This document shows, piece after piece, positions 7,558-15,263 of a stretch of 64,000 nucleotides of DNA. A program made the position numbers and the translations under genes. Position 1 is the first letter of the stretch; each line of letters begins with the position of its first letter. The notes beneath the pieces are model-generated. The model ran no database searches and was not told the origin of the DNA. It was given only the letters and a program-made list of their open reading frames with translations. The stretch spans positions 310,001 through 374,000 of the forward strand of contig NZ_BMHD01000001.1 of assembly GCF_014640535.1 (NCBI RefSeq), in the 5' to 3' direction. This DNA comes from Cnuibacter physcomitrellae. Lineage in GTDB: Bacteria; Actinomycetota; Actinomycetes; Actinomycetales; Microbacteriaceae.

Positions 7558-8361
7558 GTGCCGGTCACGCGTGCCAAGGCACTCGGCGACTACCTGCGAG
7601 CGCGCCGTCATCTCGTGTCGCCGGTGACCGTGGGCATCCCGGTGGAGCCCGGCAGGAAGGTCGCAGGACTCCGGCGCAGCGAGGTCGCGACGCTGGCCGG
7701 CGTCAGCGAGCAGTACTACCTCCGGCTCGAACAGGGCCACGACCAGCGACCCTCGGAGCAGGTCCTCCTCGCGCTCGGCAGGGCCCTCCAACTCGACGAG
7801 TACGCGCTCGACTACCTATTCAGAGTCGCCTACGCCGCGGAGGGGACGCCCGCCGTGGACCCCCTGGCGGAGGAGAGCATCACCGAGCTCCTCGAGCACT
7901 GGAGTCACAGCGCGGTGATCGTCAGCGACGGCAACCACGACATCGTCGCGGTGAACCGTCTCGCCCAGCAGCTCGGCCAGGGGATGCTCGAGGTGGGGGA
8001 CAACAGCGTCGTCGCCTACTTCTCCGATGAGGTCCGCGAGGTCACGGTCGACTGGGAGCACGGTGCGGCGAACACCGCGGCGTCGCTGCGCTTCCACAGC
8101 GATCCCCTCAGTCCCCGGCTGCAGGAGATCGTCGATCAGCTGACCGCATCCAGCCCCACATTCGCGAGACTCTGGCCGCGGCACGACGCCTGGCCCGTCG
8201 CCGACGGCAGGACGCAGATGCACGTCGAGGAGTTCGGGACCTTCGACGTGGAGTTCACGACCCTCGTCGTCCCCGGCCGTCCCCGTCACGTGCTCACGAT
8301 CATGTTCCCTCCGGCGGACTCCCCGGCGGCGGCCGTGTTCGCCTACCTCGCCGCGCGCTGA
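7558..8361 (+). CDS. XRE/MmyB-type transcriptional regulator
   Basis: 267 residues. An N-terminal helix-turn-helix (residues about 10-80; GLRRSEVATLAGVSEQYYLR with the RLEQGHDQRPSEQVLLALGR extension) precedes a PAS-like MmyB ligand domain (about 100-265; HSAVIVSDGNHDIVAVNRLA, then SLRFHSDPLSPRLQEIVDQL). Such regulators typically control a neighbouring dehydrogenase or reductase and may sense a fatty acid or other small molecule. GTG start with TGAGGAGGTGCA upstream. A second full-length relative is encoded at 9928-10908, and two ligand-domain-only relatives follow at 9485 and 12389. Confidence 0.9.
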   Translation: MPVTRAKALGDYLRARRHLVSPVTVGIPVEPGRKVAGLRRSEVATLAGVSEQYYLRLEQGHDQRPSEQVLLALGRALQLDEYALDYLFRVAYAAEGTPAVDPLAEESITELLEHWSHSAVIVSDGNHDIVAVNRLAQQLGQGMLEVGDNSVVAYFSDEVREVTVDWEHGAANTAASLRFHSDPLSPRLQEIVDQLTASSPTFARLWPRHDAWPVADGRTQMHVEEFGTFDVEFTTLVVPGRPRHVLTIMFPPADSPAAAVFAYLAAR

Positions 8362-8450
8362 CCCGACGCGATCCCGACGCGGCGGCGTCGGACGTCCGGC
8401 GACCCGGGCACGAATAATGGAGGTAGCATTCCAGAAAAGGGAGGGCGGCG

Positions 8451-9431
8451 ATGACGGGACGGACGGCAGAGGCGCCCAGACCCCGCGTCGGCATCCTCGT
8501 CTTCGACGGGGTCAAGCTCCTCGACTTCGTCGGTCCGGCCGAGGTGTTCCACGAGGCGTCCCAACGCTGTCCCGGCTACGAGCTCGTCGCCGTCTCGGTG
8601 GACGGACACGACGTCACCTCCTCGATGGGCGTGAGGATCGGCGTGCACCACTCGGTCGAGGAGATCGATGCCCTCGACACCCTCGTCGTCCCCGGGTCCG
8701 AGCGGGCCGTCGAGGTGTTCACCCCTCCGGTGCTCGATGCCGTCCGCACGCTCGCGGCTCGGTCCGATCGCGTGGCGTCGATCTGCACGGCCGCGTTCGC
8801 GCTGGCCTCGGTCGGCTTGCTCGACGGTCGGAAGACGACCACGCACTGGAAGTTCGCCGCGACCCTGGCCGCGGCGTTCCCGCGTGTCCGCGTCGAGAGC
8901 GATGCGATCTTCGTCAAGGACGGACGTCTGCACAGCTCGGCGGGTGTCGCCGCCGGGATCGACCTGGCGCTCGCCCTGCTCGAGGAGGACTACGGCGCCG
9001 ACGTCGCGAGGAGCGTCGCCCAGCTGCTCCTGGTCTACATGAAGCGATCGGGCTCGCAGTCCCAGTTCTCGGCGTCGCTCAAGGGCCCGGCCCCGCGGTC
9101 GACCCTGGCCCGCTCCATCACCGACCACATCCACGCCGACCCGACGCGAGACCATTCCGTGCAGGAGCTCGCCCGCCGCGTCAACGTCAGCCCCCGGCAC
9201 CTGACCCGCCTCATGCGGGAGGAGCTGGATGCGTCGCCGTCGGAGTACGTCAGCGCCATCCGTCTGGACCTCGTCATCGGTCACCTTGAATCCGGCACGA
9301 CCGTGTCGGAGGCCGCTCGCGCGACGGGCTACCGCTCGCCCGTGTCGCTGCGGCGAGCGTTCGTCTCCCGGTACGGGATCACGCCGTCGGAGTACCAGAG
9401 GCGATTCCAGACCAGCCGCTCGGCGGGCTGA
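8451..9431 (+). CDS. GlxA-family transcriptional regulator (DJ-1/PfpI domain + AraC HTH)
   Basis: The first 190 residues form a class I glutamine-amidotransferase-like (DJ-1/PfpI) domain: VGILVFDGVKLLDFVGPAEV at the start and VASICTAAFALASVGLLDGR at the nucleophile elbow (Cys in SICTAAF), which in this family is a sensing rather than catalytic domain. Residues about 220-320 are a two-HTH AraC domain (HSVQELARRVNVSPRHLTRL and TVSEAARATGYRSPVSLRRA). 326 residues is typical. It lies 89 bases after the MmyB-type regulator gene in the same direction with a GGGAGGGCGGCG ribosome-binding site. Ligand and targets unknown. Confidence 0.92.
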   Translation: MTGRTAEAPRPRVGILVFDGVKLLDFVGPAEVFHEASQRCPGYELVAVSVDGHDVTSSMGVRIGVHHSVEEIDALDTLVVPGSERAVEVFTPPVLDAVRTLAARSDRVASICTAAFALASVGLLDGRKTTTHWKFAATLAAAFPRVRVESDAIFVKDGRLHSSAGVAAGIDLALALLEEDYGADVARSVAQLLLVYMKRSGSQSQFSASLKGPAPRSTLARSITDHIHADPTRDHSVQELARRVNVSPRHLTRLMREELDASPSEYVSAIRLDLVIGHLESGTTVSEAARATGYRSPVSLRRAFVSRYGITPSEYQRRFQTSRSAG

Positions 9432-9472
9432 CCGGCGCCCGCAAGGGCCTTCCCCGCGGAAGCCGCAGAGCC

Positions 9473-9485
9473 TAGCCTTGCACCA
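9473..9485 (+). promoter_or_regulatory. Probable leaderless promoter (-10 TAGCCT)
   Basis: TAGCCT at 9473-9478 ends seven bases before the ATG at 9485, and there is no ribosome-binding site in between. This is the geometry of leaderless transcripts common in actinobacteria, with transcription starting at or next to the A of the start codon. No convincing -35 was picked out. Confidence 0.5.
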
Positions 9486-10036
9486 TGGATGCCAGCGCAG
9501 GTTCGCCGCAGCGACGAGCCCGCCAGGGTCGGGCCCTCGCCTTCTGGGAGACCGTGCCCACGATCCTCGTCGACCACCGCCTGGACGTCCTCGACTCCAA
9601 CGTGCTGGCGCAGGCCCTGTCGGAGGCGTTCCGACCGGGAGAGAACCTGGCCCTGTTCAGCTTCCTCTCGCCCGACCGCGACGCCTCCGATCCGCGGTGG
9701 AAGGAGATGTCGGCGGTCGTCGCGGGACTCCTCCGGGAGTCGCTCGACGAGCGCGACGAGGACCGGGGCTCCCAGCGCATCGTCGGCGAGCTGTCGAGCA
9801 AGTCGCGGGACTTCGCGGAGGTCTGGGCGTCGCCCGAGACGGTCGCCCGCACGAGGGGGGACATCGCCTTCGAGGGCACGCGAGCGGGGGACCTGCGGAT
9901 GAGCTATCAGATGCTGAGCGTCCTGGATCAGGACGACAGCGCCCTGATGGTGTTCGTGCCGTCCGACGAGGCCTCGCGGACGGCGTTGGACCGGCTGAGG
10001 TCGGATCTGGCCGTGAATGCGGTCGCGGCACCCTGA
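9485..10036 (+). CDS. Stand-alone MmyB-type ligand-binding domain protein (no HTH)
   Basis: The 183-residue protein aligns along its length with the C-terminal PAS-like domain of MmyB-type XRE regulators: WETVPTILVDHRLDVLDSNV, then the RESLDERDEDRGSQRIVGEL helix, SSKSRDFAEVWASPETV, and LRMSYQMLSVLDQDDSALMV. It has no DNA-binding domain; the residues before the Trp are too few for one. It may bind the same ligand as the full-length regulators next to it, or form mixed dimers with them (inference). Its 3' end overlaps the convergent MmyB-type gene by 109 bases. Confidence 0.8.
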   Translation: MDASAGSPQRRARQGRALAFWETVPTILVDHRLDVLDSNVLAQALSEAFRPGENLALFSFLSPDRDASDPRWKEMSAVVAGLLRESLDERDEDRGSQRIVGELSSKSRDFAEVWASPETVARTRGDIAFEGTRAGDLRMSYQMLSVLDQDDSALMVFVPSDEASRTALDRLRSDLAVNAVAAP

Positions 10037-10908
10037 CTCCACGACGCCGGGGCCGCGGGCCGCGCGGCGATGTAGGCGATCGCCCTGGCGGCGGGGGAGC
10101 CCGGTTCACCGAACAGAGCCGTGATGAACTGGCCGGCCGAGCGGGGGACCTCCAGCGTCTGGAACCGGAAGTCGATCCACCCGAGCGGCTCCACGTAGGC
10201 CCGCTTCGTGCCGTGGAGCTGAGGTCGGGCGAGATGCTCCGCCCAGACGGTGCGGAACAGCGGGTACCGGGCGGAGAGCATGCCGACGATCTCGTGGAGT
10301 CGCCGATCGTCGGGATCCGCGTGGAAGCGGAGCGAGGCGGTCAGCTCGCGCAGCGTCCCCTCCCACTCGCTCAGCTGGTGCGCATCGAGGAGGCGCTGAT
10401 CCGCGACCCCGGCGAGGTAGGCGTGATAGCCGGCGTAGGCCGAGACGAGCATGTTCGTCCCGGGCACCGCGATCCCCGGCGCGATGCCCGCCATGAGCGG
10501 GTTCACCGCGAGGACGTCGTGCTGCCCGTCGGAGACGTAGGCGGGGGTGTTCGACCACTGGTCCAGGAGCTGCAGCACGCTCGGGGCGACCGAGCCCTGC
10601 GCGGGCAGGCGGCGCACGAACGGTCGGGGTCGTGCCAGCTTCAGGAGGTACTGCCGGCTGTCCTCGTCGAGGAGCAGCGCGCGGGCCAAGGCGGTCAGGA
10701 CCTGCTCCGACGGACGCTGATCCCGCCCCTGCTCGAGGCGGAGGTAGTAGTCGGGGCTGACGCCGGCGAGCGAGGCCACCTCCTCGCGTCGGAGGCCGGG
10801 GACCCGCCTGCCGGGCTGGGGATCGATGCCGACCTGCTCCGGCTTCACCTGCTCGCGTCGAGCGCGGAGGAACTCCCCTAGGGGGGTGCTCCTCCGGGTC
10901 GCGGGCAT
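9928..10908 (-). CDS. XRE/MmyB-type transcriptional regulator with extended C-terminus
   Basis: 326 residues: HTH (GLRREEVASLAGVSPDYYLR; LEQGRDQRPSEQVLTALARA) then the MmyB ligand domain (NTPAYVSDGQHDVLAVNPLM; SEWEGTLRELTASLRFHADP; SARYPLFRTVWAEHLARPQL). The ATG at 10908 has AGAGGACCTGAG upstream and is preferred over a start 14 codons earlier. The related protein encoded at 7558 ends at a YLAAR motif; here the matching YIAAR is followed by about 43 extra residues, encoded almost entirely on the opposite strand of the neighbouring gene. That tail looks like read-through past a lost stop codon. Confidence 0.88.
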   Translation of the reverse strand: MPATRRSTPLGEFLRARREQVKPEQVGIDPQPGRRVPGLRREEVASLAGVSPDYYLRLEQGRDQRPSEQVLTALARALLLDEDSRQYLLKLARPRPFVRRLPAQGSVAPSVLQLLDQWSNTPAYVSDGQHDVLAVNPLMAGIAPGIAVPGTNMLVSAYAGYHAYLAGVADQRLLDAHQLSEWEGTLRELTASLRFHADPDDRRLHEIVGMLSARYPLFRTVWAEHLARPQLHGTKRAYVEPLGWIDFRFQTLEVPRSAGQFITALFGEPGSPAARAIAYIAARPAAPASWSQGAATAFTARSDLSRSNAVREASSDGTNTIRALSS

Positions 10909-11121
10909 CTCAGGTCCTCTCGCGGGTCGCGGCCAAGGCTCTCCTCCCATTCTGCGCGGCGGCCTCCGCCGGCACGGGACGGATCCCGCCGTCCGTGCGC
11001 CGTTTCAGGACATGTTCGTGATCCCGTCGAGCTCGACCCGCGGACGGTCCGCCGACCCGACCTCGACAAGCTCCACGGCGAGCCGGGCGGGGCGTCGACA
11101 CCCGGCCCGACGATCGCCGGA

Positions 11122-12174
11122 TCAGATGCGGCCGGTCGCCTCCCAGAAGCGCAGGAGCTTGAGGCAGATGTGCAGGGCGCTGCGGGACATCCCGTCCTCC
11201 AGCGCGGACCGCACGACCGGAGGCAGGTTGTCCAGGCGGTAGTAGAGCGTGGTGCGATGGATGTGGAGCTTCTCGCAGGCGTCCCGGACGCGCCCGCACG
11301 CATCCAGGAACGTCTCGACGGTCTCCAGCTGCAGCGCGTTGCCGTCCTGCCAGAGGGTGATGGCGGCGGGGGAGAAGGTGCCGACGATGCTGCCGTCGCC
11401 CGCGATGGAGTCCAGGAGCACCCAGGCCCCGAGTTGGGAGATGTCGGCGAGGCCGTCCAAATGCGGCAGCCAGGTCACGATCTCCGCAGCCCGTCTGGCC
11501 TGCTCGGCGGCCACGGCCAGGTCGTCGTCCCGTCGATCCAGGCGCGCGGACCCGATCCCCAGGAGGGGAAGCCCGCGAGCGCGCGCCTCGCGTCTGATGA
11601 CCTCGGCGACATCGTCAGCGTGCCCATCCGTGCCCTGGGAGGTCGGAGTCCGGCCGACGAAGTAGAGGATGCCGTCCCTCTGGCCGAGGAAGGTGAGGTC
11701 AACCCGCCGCGAGGAGCCGAGGTGGCGGCCGAACGAGAGCCGGTCGAGCACGCCGGTCCTGGTGTCCACGGAGACCGCCCGGACGAGGGACCTCTCACCT
11801 CGCTCCAGCCAGTGGCGCATGGTCGCGGCCGAGAACGCGCGACGGCGCGCGGCGGGATCCTCGGAGAGCAGGCGGGCCATGGTGGCGGCGTGCGAGGTGT
11901 CCTCGACGCCTCCGCTCTCCAGGGCCAGGATCTGCCGGACGGCTCCGGTCGCGACGTCGATGGCGGAGTACTGCGCGGAGGTCAGCGGCCGCTGGTCCTC
12001 CTCCGCCAACCACAGGGTGCCGAGCTGCCCGCCCTCGTCCCGGATGGGGACGGCGAGGGTGCGCTGCGCATCGCGGGGACCGCTCGCCGCGACGGTGACG
12101 TCATCGGTCCGATCGATGACGACGCTGCGGCCCAGCATCTGGGCGAGCTCGTCCACGACGTCTTGCAGGTTCAC
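11122..12174 (-). CDS. PucR/CdaR-type helix-turn-helix regulator
   Basis: 350 residues. The C-terminal HTH (LETVETFLDACGRVRDACEK, LHIHRTTLYYRLDNLPPVVR) is the PucR-type domain found in purine, sugar-acid and aromatic catabolism activators. The N-terminal half has a GAF/PAS-like fold (RTLAVPIRDEGGQLGTLWLA), probably the sensor. It follows the usual layout of the family: sensor, central GGDEF-like remnant, HTH. A GTG start is preceded by GGGGACTCCCG. It is divergent from the small MmyB-domain gene at 12389; no target operon is obvious next to it. Confidence 0.85.
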   Translation of the reverse strand: MNLQDVVDELAQMLGRSVVIDRTDDVTVAASGPRDAQRTLAVPIRDEGGQLGTLWLAEEDQRPLTSAQYSAIDVATGAVRQILALESGGVEDTSHAATMARLLSEDPAARRRAFSAATMRHWLERGERSLVRAVSVDTRTGVLDRLSFGRHLGSSRRVDLTFLGQRDGILYFVGRTPTSQGTDGHADDVAEVIRREARARGLPLLGIGSARLDRRDDDLAVAAEQARRAAEIVTWLPHLDGLADISQLGAWVLLDSIAGDGSIVGTFSPAAITLWQDGNALQLETVETFLDACGRVRDACEKLHIHRTTLYYRLDNLPPVVRSALEDGMSRSALHICLKLLRFWEATGRI

Positions 12175-12388
12175 CGGGAGTCCCCTCCCCGAGTCGAGTC
12201 CATGGTTCCGAGTCTCGTGGATGCAGGGTTCCCGGTGGATGACCCGGGCGAGACCTCCTTCCTTCCGCCCATCACGGGGAAGAGGCGCGAGCGAGGGGTC
12301 GATGCGCGTGCCGCCGTGCGCCGTGAGGGGGTGAGTGCCCCTGCCGTCCCCACTCTGGAGGAGCGATCAGCCCGCTATCGTGAGCGCC

Positions 12389-12928
12389 ATGAGTGCGAAG
12401 CCCCGCGGTGTGCCCCCGGAGCTCGAGGAGATGATCGATTCGTGGGCGGCGATCCCGGCGTTCATCCGCGACCGCTACCTCACGGTGGTCGCCGCGAACG
12501 GGCTCGCGCGGAGCGTCTCCCCGTCGTTCCATGAGGGTGTGAACCTGGTCCGCAGCACGTTCCTGGACTCCGACGTCCTGCACACGAGTCCGCACCCCCG
12601 GCTGATCGCCGAGCACGTCGCCGGGACCCTGCGGGAGTCCCTGTCCCGGCACGAGTCCGACGGCGACTTCGAGCAGATCGTCGAGGAGCTGTCGGCCGCG
12701 AGCACGCAGTTCGCTGCGGCGTGGAACGACGAGGAGGCCGTGCCAGGCGAGCAGGACACCTTCACCTTCCCTCACGACATCGTGGGAGCGCTGACCCTCG
12801 GATATCAGCAGCTGAGCATCCCCCGTCACTTCGACCTCACCCTCGTCGTCTGGCGACCGGCGGACGAGCCGTCCCGGACGGCGCTCGCCGAGCTGGCGGA
12901 GATCGCCTCAGGGGCGTCGGAGGCCTGA
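12389..12928 (+). CDS. Second stand-alone MmyB-type ligand-binding domain protein
   Basis: 179 residues matching only the ligand half of MmyB regulators: IDSWAAIPAFIRDRYLTVVA with ANGLARSVSP, the RESLSRHESDGDFEQIVEEL helix, SAASTQFAAAWNDEEAVPG, and LGYQQLSIPRHFDLTLVVWR. It lacks an HTH. The ATG at 12389 has no clear ribosome-binding site; a GTG three codons upstream (12380) is an alternative, and leaderless translation is possible. It resembles the protein encoded at 9485 in layout, so two such domain-only genes lie within 3.5 kb of two full-length regulators. Confidence 0.78.
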   Translation: MSAKPRGVPPELEEMIDSWAAIPAFIRDRYLTVVAANGLARSVSPSFHEGVNLVRSTFLDSDVLHTSPHPRLIAEHVAGTLRESLSRHESDGDFEQIVEELSAASTQFAAAWNDEEAVPGEQDTFTFPHDIVGALTLGYQQLSIPRHFDLTLVVWRPADEPSRTALAELAEIASGASEA

Positions 12929-13080
12929 CACCGAGCCTGCTCGACTCGTCGCAGTCGGTCTCGACGTCCGTCCGAGGCCGTGCTGCGGGTTGCTCATGGC
13001 GGCCACGGTAGGGCAGCCCGGGACGAACGGTGACGCTGGCCGCCCCCCCCGGGCACTCGGGCGGGAGGGCCGGAGGGGGG

Positions 13081-13197
13081 TCACTCCTCGGGTGCGGCCG
13101 TCTCGTCCTCGATGGCCGCGTCGTCGTCCGCAGCCTCGGCCGCCCCGGCGACGTCGAAGCCGTCGCCGTTCGGGTTGCTGTCGTAGGGGATGGTCAT
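13081..13197 (-). CDS. Very small acidic protein (38 aa)
   Basis: A short frame starting MTIPYDSNPNGDGFDVAG and ending in a run of Asp, Glu and Ala. A strong ribosome-binding site (AGGAGAGGAGCAC, three bases before the ATG) argues that it is translated. Longer starts exist upstream in the frame but lack such a site and would add a basic tail unlike the rest. Acidic and probably disordered, with no signal peptide. No family recognised; no modification enzyme is adjacent, so a peptide-precursor role is not supported. Confidence 0.55.
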   Translation of the reverse strand: MTIPYDSNPNGDGFDVAGAAEAADDDAAIEDETAAPEE

Positions 13198-13359
13198 GTC
13201 GTGCTCCTCTCCTGGGCGCCGGCGTCCACGCGGCGTCCTCACCCACGGTAGCGAGTCGCCGAGATGCCGGCGACGGGGGATCCTCGGCATGATTCGCGGG
13301 CAGTGCCCGGGGGTCAGTCGGGACGGCCGTTCGCGAGGCCGAGGCCGAGGCCGTGGCCG

Positions 13360-15105
13360 CTATCCGGTGACCGCACCCTCGCCGGGCGGCAGCATGGTCA
13401 GCATCGCCACCGCCGCGCTGAACCCCAGCAGGGAGGCGGGGTCGGTCAACGACCTCCCGGTCAGCTGCTCGATCCTCCGAAGGCGCTGGTTCACGGTGTT
13501 CGGATGGACGCGCATCACGGCTCCGGTGGCCGTCCGGTCCAGCCCGTTGTCCAGGTGGACGTGCAGGGTGCGCAGGAGATCCGACCCGCGCCGCGCGTCG
13601 TAGTCCAGCACGGCGCCCACCTGATCGGTCACGAACTCCCTCAGGGCCGAGGTGTTCTCCACCTGCAGCAGGACACCGACGACTCCGAGGGACGCCGGGG
13701 CGACGGGGGCGTCGACGCTCCGGCCGGAGGCGCGGACGAACGCGTGGGTCCCCCGGGCGATCCGCACGGCTTCGGGCAGCGACCGGCGCGCGCTCCCGGA
13801 GGAGGCGACCAGCACCTGACGAGAGGGCAGGCCCGCCGTCAACGTGCGGTGGCAGGCTTTGGCCGCCGTGTCGGCGTCGACGGTGTCCGGCCACATCGCG
13901 ACGAGGAGGCCCCGGTGGATCGCGACCAGCGGCGTGACCGTGACGCCGTCGACCGTCACCTGGGTCCGGGACAGCATCGACAGCGCCGAGAGGAGCCGGC
14001 CGTCGCTCATCGGCACGTCCTCCCGCTCCCGGCCGGCGATGTCGTCGGCGTGGGGCTCGCCTGCCGGGGCGAGCTCGAACGTCGCGACGACGGCGCAGGT
14101 CATGCGGTGCAGGTCTCGCCCGAGCGCCTCGGCGCGTCGGACGTTCTGCTCGGTCACCCCGAACAGCAGGACATCGCTCAGCAGGTCCCCGTGCAGGCGG
14201 AACTCCGCCTCGAGGGCCGTCCGCTCCCGCAGCAGCTCGAGCGCCAGGACCACCACCGCGTGACCGATGGCGAGCTCGTCCAGCTCATCCAGCCGCATCC
14301 CGTCGAGATCGCAGACGACGAGCGTCCCGACGACCTCCGCCTCGAGCCGCACGGGCGTGGCGAGCTCCCGCCCCTGGGTCTGCCATGTGCCTGCCTCGCC
14401 GATGATCTCGCCTTGGGAGTCCAGCAATCGCAGCGGCCGGTGGATGAGTCCCTGCGTGGCTTCGAGCACCCCGCCGATGCCGCGTGACTCCAGCGACACC
14501 TGCAGGAGGCTGTGGTGCATCGCCTGGCTGCGCTCCAGGCGGTCGCGCTGCTCCCGGAGGGACGCGTTGGCCAGGCGCAGCTGCTCCACCAGCCCCGCAG
14601 AGGCCAGGGCCGCGGCGGCGTGGTTGGCGAGCAGCGTCATCCGCTCGATCTCCTCCGCCGTGTGGTCGTGCGCCCGCGAGTGGTAGCCGTTGAGCGTGCC
14701 CAGGGCTCTGTCGGGGCCGCGCAGCGGGACCGAGATCATGGACCGATAGCCCTGCTCGTGGGCGACACCGCCCCAGGGGGCGAATCCCTGCTCGGTCTCG
14801 ATGTCGGCCACGGCGACGGGGGCGCCGGCGTGGAACGCCCGGCTGGACGGCGCCGTGCTGGCCAGCCCGACCGGGTTCCGTCGGTTGATGCCGTCCACGT
14901 ACTCGTCGGAGAGGCCGCTCCACCCCGCCAGCACGAGCGCCTGTCGGTCGGTGTCGGGGACCAGGACACCGCAGAAGTCGAAGCCGAGGAGGGTCCGTGC
15001 GGTCTCCGCGACGAGGGTGAGGGCCTCCGCGAGAGGCATGCCTCCCGACGCGACGTCGCTCAGGATCCTCAGGCGGTCCAGCCACACCGTGAGCTCGTCC
15101 GTCAT
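13360..15105 (-). CDS. GAF-domain PucR-type regulator of the adjacent catabolic operon
   Basis: 581 residues. The N-terminal GAF domain (about residues 15-165) spans VAETARTLLGFDFCGVLVPD to TLLANHAAAALASAGLVEQL; a short coiled coil (LANASLREQRDRLERSQAMH) links it to a middle domain and a C-terminal PucR HTH (DRTATGAVMRVHPNTVNQRL, RRIEQLTGRSL). GAF-PucR proteins usually activate divergent aromatic or purine catabolic operons, and here the aldehyde dehydrogenase operon starts 158 bases away in the opposite direction. I chose the ATG at 15105, giving MTDELTVWLDRL. A 14-bp palindrome lies just upstream of its start. Confidence 0.88.
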   Translation of the reverse strand: MTDELTVWLDRLRILSDVASGGMPLAEALTLVAETARTLLGFDFCGVLVPDTDRQALVLAGWSGLSDEYVDGINRRNPVGLASTAPSSRAFHAGAPVAVADIETEQGFAPWGGVAHEQGYRSMISVPLRGPDRALGTLNGYHSRAHDHTAEEIERMTLLANHAAAALASAGLVEQLRLANASLREQRDRLERSQAMHHSLLQVSLESRGIGGVLEATQGLIHRPLRLLDSQGEIIGEAGTWQTQGRELATPVRLEAEVVGTLVVCDLDGMRLDELDELAIGHAVVVLALELLRERTALEAEFRLHGDLLSDVLLFGVTEQNVRRAEALGRDLHRMTCAVVATFELAPAGEPHADDIAGREREDVPMSDGRLLSALSMLSRTQVTVDGVTVTPLVAIHRGLLVAMWPDTVDADTAAKACHRTLTAGLPSRQVLVASSGSARRSLPEAVRIARGTHAFVRASGRSVDAPVAPASLGVVGVLLQVENTSALREFVTDQVGAVLDYDARRGSDLLRTLHVHLDNGLDRTATGAVMRVHPNTVNQRLRRIEQLTGRSLTDPASLLGFSAAVAMLTMLPPGEGAVTG

Positions 15106-15113
15106 CCTGACAG

Positions 15114-15127
15114 TGTGCGCGCGCACA
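15114..15127. promoter_or_regulatory. Palindrome TGTGCGCGCGCACA in the regulator/operon gap
   Basis: A perfect 14-bp palindrome nine bases upstream of the GAF-PucR regulator start and about 135 bases from the divergent aldehyde dehydrogenase gene. Its position suits autorepression. CG alternation can arise by chance in such GC-rich DNA, so the assignment as an operator is tentative. Confidence 0.4.
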
Positions 15128-15263
15128 TCTCACGAGGTCAAGTGTGTCCTCAGAGACATTGAGCGACCGATGATGGCCCGGCACACTGGCTGAAGAGACG
15201 TCGCTCGATCGGACGATCGCATCGAGACGACACGACTCGACCTCACGAAGGAGTGATCCCCCG

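Noticed and set aside
12998-13044. Inverted repeat GGCGGCCA/TGGCCGCC between a MmyB-domain gene and the 38-aa gene as terminator
   Set aside because: Loop of 31 bases is too long and no T-run follows; called chance in GC-rich DNA.
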